NCBI GenBank assembly: GCA_025454675.1
Contig: JALONZ010000308.1
Coordinates: 1-5,245, forward strand
Length of the DNA: 5,245 bases
Reading direction: 5' to 3'
Source: Anaerolineae bacterium
GTDB taxonomy: Bacteria > Chloroflexota > Anaerolineae > Aggregatilineales > Phototrophicaceae
Part shown: positions 1 through 5,245 of the stretch, one piece after another
Layout: each line of letters starts with the position of its first letter
Position numbering within the stretch: the first letter of the stretch is position 1
The notes under the pieces: model-generated
The model's database searches: none
Seen by the model: the letters and a program-made list of their open reading frames with translations, nothing else
What the model was told of the DNA's origin: nothing
Translations under genes and position numbers: made by a program

Positions 1-51
1 GTTGGTGCAAAGACCGCGCAAGGGTATGGTGTGTTCGCACGGATTGAATAG
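1..51 (+). CDS. C-terminal end of a probable CRISPR RAMP protein (Cmr6-like), 5' part outside the window
   Basis: Frame 1 is open from the window edge to TAG at 49-51 and encodes VGAKTAQGYGVFARIE. Seen: a GAKT..GYG motif a few residues before the stop. Known: RAMP-fold Cas proteins carry a C-terminal glycine-rich loop, and the Cmr6 family of type III-B effector complexes typically ends with G-x-GAKT-x-x-GYG, where the protein forms part of the RNA-guided backbone. The two other forward frames give no recognisable peptide. The gene runs in the same direction as the TIR gene and ends 15 bases before it, so the two are probably co-transcribed. Only 16 residues are visible. The Cmr6 assignment is therefore motif-based inference; another RAMP (for example a Csm or type III-D protein) or an unrelated glycine-rich tail remains possible. 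Confidence 0.55.
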   Translation, partial: VGAKTAQGYGVFARIE

Positions 52-58
52 GGAAGGG
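51..58 (+). promoter_or_regulatory. Shine-Dalgarno sequence of the TIR gene
   Basis: GGGAAGGG lies eight bases before the ATG at 67 and overlaps the last base of the upstream TAG stop. It fixes the start of the TIR gene. It also leaves no room for a separate promoter in the 15-base gap, supporting read-through transcription from the upstream RAMP-like gene. Confidence 0.75.
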
Positions 59-66
59 TAGAAGCG

Positions 67-1026
67 ATGTCACATGTGTTTATTAGTTATTCGCGCAAGG
101 ATAAAGTTGTTGTTGGCAAATTTGTGGAGGCGCTCCGCAAGCAAGATTTTATCGTGTGGCAAGATGTAAGCAATATCTCGGCAGGGGATGATTGGCGACA
201 AGCGATTTATCGTGCCATTGAAGAAGCGGCGGTATTCATCATTTTCTGGTCACAATCCGCCAGTTTATCTGCTGTGGTGAAAGAGGAAATTGATTATGCC
301 ATCGCCCAAAACAAACCGATTATCCCCATCTGGCTCGAAAAAGATACCCCATTGAGTGCCGATTTAGCCATTCGCAATGCCATTTTAACACGGGCATTCA
401 CACCAAAATTAACCGAAGCCTTGTTGAATACAGCCCCGCGCATACAACGGCAAATTTCTGAGTTGAATTTAGAATTGCCAATGACGAGTCAGACTGTGCC
501 AGATATTGCCCGCCAAATCATCGGCGGAAAAGAGTATGTGGTGATTCCTCTGATTCAATCTGCCTATAGCAAAGCGGTTGTCATTGCAGAGGCAAATACC
601 ATCCCTGCGCGTGCCAAGCGAATCCAATTGATGGTGCAATGTACGGGTGCGGTTGGGTATGGGATGGTGAATGATGCGTTTAGTATCATCCAAAAAGAGG
701 ATGCAGAATTTCCAGATGAAGCAGAGCCGTTGGTGGGATTGTATATCACGGGACCGACAGATTTAGCTGACCCGACCAAATATACGATTGATGTGAAAAA
801 TGTCGCGCATTACAGCGACCTCAACGATACCATCCAAAAAGCGATTTATCTATTCACCATGAATGACCGCAACAAGGTGTTCCAACTCTTTTTGCAGATG
901 TTGGTGGATATTGCGTTTTTGTTTGGTGTAGAGGCGAATCGGTGGATAAAGTTCCAATTGTATCGGATTGAGCGTGGCGTGGGTTATACACGCATCATGG
1001 ATATTGGTGAACGATTGCCACAATGA
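67..1026 (+). CDS. TIR-domain protein with an unrecognised C-terminal domain, putative NAD-cleaving effector
   Basis: 319 residues. The TIR domain spans about residues 1-125. Box 1 is VFISYSRKD (4-12). The second strand and BB loop have D33, G40 and W43 (VWQDVSNISAGDDW). A third hydrophobic strand is at 56-61. The helix after SQSASLS carries the predicted catalytic glutamate E74 (KEEIDYA), then strand KPIIPIWLE (83-91). Many bacterial TIR domains cleave NAD+ in phage defence or carry signalling roles; activity here is inferred from E74. The position usually occupied by tryptophan before the glutamate is V70. Residues about 140-319 match nothing I recognise: strand-rich at first (EYVVIPLI, IQLMVQC, LVGLYITG), then helical with a hydrophobic stretch near 271-288. 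It could sense a ligand, oligomerise or bind a partner. Starting at ATG 67 puts box 1 at residue 4, as usual. Proximity to a RAMP-like gene suggests a type III CRISPR accessory effector, but no CARF or SAVED motif is evident. Confidence 0.85.
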   Translation: MSHVFISYSRKDKVVVGKFVEALRKQDFIVWQDVSNISAGDDWRQAIYRAIEEAAVFIIFWSQSASLSAVVKEEIDYAIAQNKPIIPIWLEKDTPLSADLAIRNAILTRAFTPKLTEALLNTAPRIQRQISELNLELPMTSQTVPDIARQIIGGKEYVVIPLIQSAYSKAVVIAEANTIPARAKRIQLMVQCTGAVGYGMVNDAFSIIQKEDAEFPDEAEPLVGLYITGPTDLADPTKYTIDVKNVAHYSDLNDTIQKAIYLFTMNDRNKVFQLFLQMLVDIAFLFGVEANRWIKFQLYRIERGVGYTRIMDIGERLPQ

Positions 1027-1030
1027 CAGT

Positions 1031-1045
1031 TTCTCCACTGGAGAA
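1031..1045 (+). other. Small perfect hairpin just after the TIR stop codon
   Basis: TTCTCC and GGAGAA form a six-base-pair stem with an ACT loop, four bases after the TGA. No T tract follows, so it is not a terminator alone; it could protect the 3' end of the message. It is short enough to be chance. Confidence 0.35.
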
Positions 1046-1071
1046 TGTGTAGGATAACGTATCTTGGTACG

Positions 1072-1110
1072 CCACTGAGCGATATAGGTTATCGCTTAGT
1101 GGTAATTTTA
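1072..1110 (+). terminator. Putative intrinsic terminator of the RAMP/TIR operon
   Basis: CCACTGAGCGATA (1072-1084) pairs with TATCGCTTAGTGG (1090-1102) across a five-base TAGGT loop. This gives a 13-bp stem with one G-T wobble. The T-rich but interrupted run TAATTTTA follows. Its position 46 bases past the TIR stop and its orientation fit termination of the plus-strand operon. The T tract is weaker than in a classical terminator. Confidence 0.55.
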
Positions 1111-1147
1111 TGGGGTAAAGAATTATTTTTAGGGATTTTAATAGCTC

Positions 1148-1202
1148 ATAAAACGTCAAATTAGCTACTTAGAAACACGAATATGTAGCTATTACCGTTT
1201 AT
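1148..1202. repeat. Nested imperfect inverted repeat
   Basis: Outer arms ATAAAACG (1148-1155) and CGTTTAT (1196-1202) match except for one extra A. They enclose inner arms TAGCTAC (1162-1168) and GTAGCTA (1185-1191), which match exactly. Unpaired spacers separate the two stems. It may be a structured RNA segment, a decayed small inverted-repeat element or chance in AT-rich DNA. No target-site duplication was recognised. Confidence 0.3.
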
Positions 1203-1248
1203 GTTCATCCCCATTCACCCCTATAATAACCACCATTATCCGATTCAC

Positions 1249-1301
1249 CAAACGAGAAAATCACCGCAGGACACGATTTATAAATTTTATCGCCTGTGGT
1301 G
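1249..1301 (-). terminator. Possible second hairpin terminator, minus-strand reading
   Basis: CACCGCAGG (1262-1270) pairs with CCTGTGGTG (1293-1301), nine pairs including one G-T wobble. CGAT (1274-1277) with ATCG (1289-1292) continues the stem after a three-base bulge. Read on the minus strand, the stem is followed by ATTTTCTCGTTT, a T-rich but interrupted tail. It lies about 165 bases beyond the stop of the beta-helix gene, so it could be a back-up terminator, or simply a structured segment. Confidence 0.3.
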
Positions 1302-1353
1302 GGAAGTTGAGATTATGGTGTTCCGCTAGGCGGTGTTGGGCTGAGACAGAATC

Positions 1354-1380
1354 AAAAAAAATCCCCTATTACATGGGTGA
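1354..1380 (-). terminator. Putative intrinsic terminator of the propeller/beta-helix operon
   Basis: On the minus strand TCACCC and GGGGA form a short GC stem (five pairs with one bulged A) around an eight-base loop. An uninterrupted run of eight T follows at once (A8 at 1354-1361 on the plus strand). It begins about 85 bases past the stop of the beta-helix gene, in the right orientation. The stem is short, so it is supported mainly by the T tract and position. Confidence 0.45.
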
Positions 1381-1465
1381 AGACACTACTAAGAAGTAAG
1401 CCGTGGTTTACTCTCTCGATTTTGTCCAGAAGGTTATCATAAAAACACCCTGCCCCTAAATGTTA

Positions 1466-4447
1466 TTATGGCACAGTTGGGACAAACTCCGCCGCGCCTA
1501 AGTCGCATAACTCACCTTGCGGACGTGGTGTATCCAGTTGGTCATAATCAGGTTCATAATAACTCTCATCGCAGGCGTATTGGTCAATTGCCTTATTCCC
1601 TGCAAGAAGTGGCACAACCCAACCATCAAATTCACCCAGCAATAAATCGGGTTCACGACCATCACAATCCACATTCCGCAAATTTATCCTTCTGCCACCA
1701 TATTGAAATTCGACTATCTCCACATGACCACATGCACCATCGCCCTCAATGATGATGCTGGCATCAATGCGGTCTAAGTTACCTGTCAGGTTTTGGGGTG
1801 CGCTATTATCAAGAAAGGTGTTATTATTGCCCGCGCTACCATATGCCACCACATAAATCGCACCATCAGACACCGTTGCTTCGTTTCGGATAAAGGTGTT
1901 CATAAAAATATATGTCCCTAGCGCACTAATTGCCCCGCCTGTTTCGGCACGGTTTTCGATGAACGTGTTTTGATAAATATATTTGCTGGCATCAGCAAAG
2001 GTATGTATTGCCCCGCCCTCCCCCATAGCTTGATTTTGTACAAACAAACTGCCTGTAATAGCTAATTCTGTGCCAGCCCCAATAGCGCCACCATCCGCTT
2101 TTGTGGCGATATTCCCTTCAAAATAACTATTTAGGACGTATGTCGCACTATTCCAATAAGTTGGGGTCAGTCGCGCATCCATCGGTTTGGCGATAATGGG
2201 CGATTTGGGGTTATAACCCAATGGCATATACTTGTAGTTGAATTCATAATATAATGCCCCGCCAGAACCCGCCGTATTCCCCAAAAATTGACTATTGATG
2301 ATAGCCATTTCGCTCACCAAATCACTGATGACCGCCCCGCCGCGGGATTCGGCATGATTCAATTCAAATTGACTATTGGCGATGAGCGTTAAATGGTGAT
2401 TATAAATCGCCCCGCCAGATGCGCTGGTATATATCGGCATTTCGGTTGGCTTCATCATATCCAATTTGAACACCACCGCCGAATTATCTGTAAAGGTGCT
2501 GTTCATCACCACTAGCGCCGTCTCATTAAAAATTGCCCCGCCCGATTCGGCGTGATTATCTTTGAAATTGCTATCGGTAACGGTCATCATCCCCGCGTTA
2601 TATACTGCCCCACCCCACTGTGCATGATTATCAGTGAAGGTCATATCGCGCAGGGTGAGCATCCCTTCATTATAGATTGCGCCACCCCTCACACTATTTC
2701 CGCCCGAAATATGTATCCCCACTAACGATAAAGAAGCGGTTGGTGTGATTGTGAACAAACTGGTGTCATAATTACCGACAAATTGAATCGGGGTTAGGCT
2801 GGTGATGGTTAAATCGCTGTCAATCGTTAACGGGATGTCGAATGGGATGATGGTATCGGGAGGACAAACAAGCGCAATATCGCCACCCGCCCAATTCATC
2901 CGATTCACGGCATCCACAAACGCATCCCATGTGCAGGTGCTAACGGCGATATAACGCTCATAAATAATTCTGTCACCATCAGGCGACCATTCCACCGCGC
3001 CAATATCACATGCAGAAGAACGCATCACCCCGAATTGGTCACTTTGGACAAGGCACGGCGCAGGATAAGCATCTATAGCAGGACTACCCGCCAATAATGA
3101 TACAAATCCATCTGATTCATCCAACATCAGGTCATTCACCCGCACCGCATCCCCACAGCGATAATCGGTCAGGTTGGTCTCATCAATCCGCCATGCTTGC
3201 GCCCCCCAACACTGTGATTTATAGCGCGTTGCACCAGAAAAAATATTATATTGAACATCGGCGCGACTATCGGTGAAGATTGCCCCGCCAATCCCTGCAT
3301 TATCCACAAAGGTGTTATGCAAAATGATGGCAGTGGGATTTATATCAGCATAAACGCTCCCGTAGATTGCTCCACCCTCTGCCGCATGGTTATTCAAAAA
3401 GGTGTTGTTGATGATGGATACATTAATTTTCGATTCATACCGAATAGCACCGCCTTCGCGCTCGGCACTATTTTCGATAAAGGTGTTGTTGCTAATCACG
3501 ATATGGGGAAAAGTCTCGGAAGTCCACGTTTTCCAAATATTGATTGCCCCGCCTAAATAACTATGATTGCCCTGAAAATGGTTGTTGTGGATGGTCGCAT
3601 CCGCGCCAACAAAAACAGCCCCACCTTCGTTATTAATCAATCTGCTATCACTGAGCGCCAAATTACCAGAGTTATTAATCGCTTGCCCCAGATTATCCTC
3701 AAACGTGCTTCGCCTCACTGCAAGGTCATGAGTATTATAAATAACACCGCCTCGATAATTGGACGCTTCGTTGTGGGTAAAAGTGCTATTTTCAATATCG
3801 GCGCTCCCTGCATTATCTATGACCGCACCATACACGCCTGCGCCATTATCGGTGAAGGTGCTACTATAGATGATGGCATAGCCCACATTTTTAATCGCCC
3901 CCCCTTGTGAATGGGCTTTATTCCCAGAAAATGTGCTGTTGCCAATGGTCAGATAGGCACTCGCCTCATTATAAATTGCCCCGCCCGTATCTGTTTGATT
4001 ATCCGTGAAGGTGTTATCTATGAGAGTAGCAATGCCGTAATTGGCTAAGACTGCGCCGATTTGATATGCCAAATTATCGCGCAAGGTGCTATCTCTGATA
4101 AATAATTCGCCATAATTGCGAATGGCAGTCCAGCCTTTTTGGATGATAATCCTGTTTAATGTGAGCGAGCCTTCAACCTCAAACAAGGTATACAAGCCAT
4201 ATCCATCGAAAATGAGGTCATCATGCCCATTGATGGTGATGGCAGATGTGATGAATATCGTCTCTGTAAAGCGGATTGTCCCCGCACACGCAAAATCAAT
4301 TTGCCCGCCATCATCTTGATTGAGGCGATTCACAGCCGATTTGAGCGATTCAAAATCGCAATTTATCACTGTTTCGGCATCAGTCGGTGTGGTTATGCTG
4401 ATAAAACAGACAATTATCGCCACCAAAATCATTCGATACGCACTCAT
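1466..4447 (-). CDS. Secreted two-module right-handed beta-helix protein (POMP-like repeats, choice-of-anchor-Q-like ends)
   Basis: 993 residues, ending in tandem stops (TAATAA). Residues 1-24 look like a Sec signal peptide: hydrophobic core ILVAIIVCFISI at 7-18, probable cut after TDA. No lipobox is seen. The mature protein has two homologous modules, about 26-487 and 498-988. Each opens with a C...F..AVNR.N....GG.I...C cap. It then runs through about ten beta-helix rungs with GGAI/GGAV (155, 182, 299, 332, 358, 387; 588, 612, 636, 678, 703, 811, 837) and S/N-x-F-x-x-N motifs. Each closes with LLAGSPAIDA...CDIGAVE (451-486) or LLAGNKAIDQ...CDLGAAE (947-987). Such repeats occur in polymorphic outer membrane proteins and parallel beta-helix proteins; the ending resembles the choice-of-anchor Q domain, usually placed before a variable C-terminal anchor. 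Here the chain stops six residues later without a membrane segment or sorting motif, so release or non-covalent attachment is likely. Function is unknown: adhesin, surface layer or carbohydrate-binding are possible, and no catalytic residues are recognised. Its start overlaps the upstream stop (ATGA). Confidence 0.85.
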   Translation of the reverse strand: MSAYRMILVAIIVCFISITTPTDAETVINCDFESLKSAVNRLNQDDGGQIDFACAGTIRFTETIFITSAITINGHDDLIFDGYGLYTLFEVEGSLTLNRIIIQKGWTAIRNYGELFIRDSTLRDNLAYQIGAVLANYGIATLIDNTFTDNQTDTGGAIYNEASAYLTIGNSTFSGNKAHSQGGAIKNVGYAIIYSSTFTDNGAGVYGAVIDNAGSADIENSTFTHNEASNYRGGVIYNTHDLAVRRSTFEDNLGQAINNSGNLALSDSRLINNEGGAVFVGADATIHNNHFQGNHSYLGGAINIWKTWTSETFPHIVISNNTFIENSAEREGGAIRYESKINVSIINNTFLNNHAAEGGAIYGSVYADINPTAIILHNTFVDNAGIGGAIFTDSRADVQYNIFSGATRYKSQCWGAQAWRIDETNLTDYRCGDAVRVNDLMLDESDGFVSLLAGSPAIDAYPAPCLVQSDQFGVMRSSACDIGAVEWSPDGDRIIYERYIAVSTCTWDAFVDAVNRMNWAGGDIALVCPPDTIIPFDIPLTIDSDLTITSLTPIQFVGNYDTSLFTITPTASLSLVGIHISGGNSVRGGAIYNEGMLTLRDMTFTDNHAQWGGAVYNAGMMTVTDSNFKDNHAESGGAIFNETALVVMNSTFTDNSAVVFKLDMMKPTEMPIYTSASGGAIYNHHLTLIANSQFELNHAESRGGAVISDLVSEMAIINSQFLGNTAGSGGALYYEFNYKYMPLGYNPKSPIIAKPMDARLTPTYWNSATYVLNSYFEGNIATKADGGAIGAGTELAITGSLFVQNQAMGEGGAIHTFADASKYIYQNTFIENRAETGGAISALGTYIFMNTFIRNEATVSDGAIYVVAYGSAGNNNTFLDNSAPQNLTGNLDRIDASIIIEGDGACGHVEIVEFQYGGRRINLRNVDCDGREPDLLLGEFDGWVVPLLAGNKAIDQYACDESYYEPDYDQLDTPRPQGELCDLGAAEFVPTVP
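1484..2956 (-). repeat. Module 2 of the internal duplication in the beta-helix protein
   Basis: This encodes residues about 498-988, joined to module 1 by a short linker (SPDGDRIIYER). Its cysteines C505, C528, C906, C928, C959 and C981 match those of module 1 in order and in approximate spacing; for example the cap pair is 24 residues apart in module 1 and 23 in module 2. It carries about ten rung motifs and two longer insertions, near 660-675 and 735-768. Confidence 0.7.
2987..4372 (-). repeat. Module 1 of the internal duplication in the beta-helix protein
   Basis: This encodes residues about 26-487. Its six cysteines are C30, C54, C413, C431, C465 and C480, and it has roughly eleven rung motifs of the F..N type. 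The order of cap, rungs, cysteine pair and AGSPAID...CDIGAVE ending is repeated in module 2. The similarity is structural and motif-level; no long identical DNA stretch was noticed, so the duplication is old. Confidence 0.7.
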
Positions 4448-5245
4448 GGTTGCACCCCTTCATTCTCAACCACTGCCCATAGGCGTGGCGCATCACTATA
4501 GATAATCACAAAGCGCCGATTAGGAGAGACGACCATATCCCATACATTATCATCAAATGTTTCTGCCCATACAACCAATTCGCCAGTGAAGGCATCAAAT
4601 ATGCCTGCATAACGGTTATAGAAGGTTTTGCCCATGCCCACATACGTCTCTGAGCCTTTTAAAAAGATGTATTGCTCATCGCCAGACGGAGATACAAACG
4701 CATCTAATGACCCGCGAATATCATATAAATGTCGTCCCGTTTCAACATCCCACGCGCTGAGAATCCTGTCGCGTGCGACAGAAAATGGGTCGCTCTCAAT
4801 CTGTCCTTGTGCAAAAAGGCGTGTGCCATCTTTTGAAAACCAAATTCGATGAAATGGGAATGAATAACACTCGGTGCGACAATACTCATCTGGGGCGCTG
4901 ACATAACCCATTCGCATGGCGGTATCTTGGGTGATATTGTAGATGGTATAACCAAAACGGACGATAAAATCGCCATTTGGCATGATAATCCACGCCACTT
5001 GTTCATCAACATCACGCGATTGCGGGTTGGTGAATGTGTTCAATTGCGATGCGATATGGTCGGGAATGGTGTAGGTTATCGGATAGGTTGGATAATCGGG
5101 ATGACTGACCGTTATCAAATTCCCATCCACCCAAACATACGGCTCAATCTGGGTCGGTTCTTGGATATTTTGGGTGGCACGAATCGCATTCCACCGCGCA
5201 CAAAATAGGTCGGATTGGTCGCTGATGGCGCAATCATTCGGTGCA
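4444..5245 (-). CDS. WD40/PQQ-like beta-propeller protein, C-terminal 266 residues (5' end outside the window)
   Basis: The frame is open to the window edge: codons upstream of the GTG at 5130 continue without a stop (APNDCAISDQSDLFCARWNA...). That GTG is therefore internal and the true start lies beyond 5245. The visible part has propeller-blade motifs: FSKDGTRLFAQG followed by ILSAWDVETGRHLYDI, then VSPSGDEQYIFLKG with AGIFDAFTGELVVWAE, then VSPNRRFVIIYSD ending in PRLWAV. The SPDG-like turn, strand, D-x-x-TG pattern is typical of WD40 and quinoprotein-like propellers, which usually act as binding scaffolds; the ligand is unknown. Two close cysteine pairs (NDC...LFC and YCRTEC) would suit an oxidising, extracytoplasmic location, but the N-terminus is not visible. 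The stop TGA overlaps the ATG of the beta-helix gene, so the two are probably made together and may act at the cell surface. Confidence 0.75.
   Translation of the reverse strand, partial: APNDCAISDQSDLFCARWNAIRATQNIQEPTQIEPYVWVDGNLITVSHPDYPTYPITYTIPDHIASQLNTFTNPQSRDVDEQVAWIIMPNGDFIVRFGYTIYNITQDTAMRMGYVSAPDEYCRTECYSFPFHRIWFSKDGTRLFAQGQIESDPFSVARDRILSAWDVETGRHLYDIRGSLDAFVSPSGDEQYIFLKGSETYVGMGKTFYNRYAGIFDAFTGELVVWAETFDDNVWDMVVSPNRRFVIIYSDAPRLWAVVENEGVQP
4455..4460 (-). promoter_or_regulatory. Shine-Dalgarno sequence of the beta-helix gene
   Basis: AAGGGG on the minus strand lies seven bases before the ATG, inside the last codons of the upstream propeller gene. Together with the ATGA stop/start overlap it supports this start and translational coupling. 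Confidence 0.7.

Larger units (their letters stand above)
1027..1465. other. Convergent intergenic region, no gene
   Basis: 439 bases lie between the stop of the TIR gene and the stop of the minus-strand beta-helix gene. I see no coding frame of credible length or composition, no tRNA-like fold and no CRISPR-type direct repeats. The stretch is AT-rich and full of short inverted repeats, listed separately where distinct. One more not listed is AGTAAGCC at 1395-1402 against GGTTTACT at 1405-1412. Because both neighbours end here, the simplest role is bidirectional transcription termination. Confidence 0.7.

Noticed and set aside
469..1038. Minus-strand open frames across the TIR gene
   Set aside because: They are antisense to a clear TIR coding frame, with no recognisable domain and no plausible context.
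1222..1227. TATAAT match as a -10 promoter element
   Set aside because: No convincing -35 element lies upstream, and no plus-strand gene follows before the convergent gene; this is expected by chance in AT-rich DNA.
1027..1465. CRISPR array next to the RAMP-like tail
   Set aside because: No regularly spaced direct repeats of 25-40 bases are present here; the repeats seen are inverted and single. An array, if any, lies outside the window.
4405..4447. Lipoprotein signal around Cys14 of the beta-helix protein
   Set aside because: The residues before the cysteine (AIIV) do not form a lipobox and the cysteine sits inside the hydrophobic core, so a signal peptidase I type cut after residue 24 fits better.
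1466..4501. Several open frames of 60-115 codons on the plus strand inside the beta-helix gene
   Set aside because: They lie antisense to a well-supported long gene, and their peptides reflect the reverse complement of repeated GGAI and F..N codons. They show no recognised domain.
4444..5130. A complete 228-residue gene starting at GTG 5130
   Set aside because: The same frame continues without a stop to the window edge and gives credible protein sequence, so the GTG is internal and the gene is 5'-truncated by the window.

Overview
The window looks like bacterial chromosome of moderate base composition. The style of its proteins (a TIR effector, a large secreted beta-helix protein with a choice-of-anchor-Q-like ending, and a WD40-like propeller) recalls Chloroflexota such as Anaerolineae. 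That assignment is an inference from protein style only; no marker gene is present.

Plus strand, bases 1-1026: the window opens on the last 16 codons of a gene whose tail (VGAKTAQGYGVFARIE) carries a GAKT..GYG motif. This is the C-terminal glycine-rich loop typical of CRISPR RAMP proteins, most like Cmr6 of type III-B systems. Fifteen bases after its stop, with a good ribosome binding site between, begins a 319-residue protein. It has an N-terminal TIR domain with its predicted catalytic glutamate in place, followed by about 180 residues that I do not recognise. The spacing implies one operon. The working hypothesis is a CRISPR-linked (type III) TIR effector with an unidentified sensor or oligomerisation domain. 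The Cas link rests on 16 residues and needs the upstream sequence.

Bases 1027-1465 hold no convincing gene. The flanking genes converge here, and the gap holds several hairpins. One is terminator-like for the plus-strand operon (1072-1110). One with an eight-base T tract is terminator-like for the minus strand (1354-1380). Another hairpin and a nested inverted repeat also lie here.

Minus strand, bases 1466-5245: two overlapping genes (ATGA overlap) are transcribed towards the gap. The upstream one is cut by the window edge and encodes a WD40/PQQ-like beta-propeller. The downstream one is a complete 993-residue exported protein. It consists of two tandem right-handed beta-helix modules rich in GGAI and F..N motifs (as in polymorphic outer membrane protein repeats), each closing with an AGSPAID...CDIGAVE-type ending. 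Each module has six cysteines in the same order. The pair probably makes extracellular or surface proteins and appears functionally separate from the TIR/RAMP operon.
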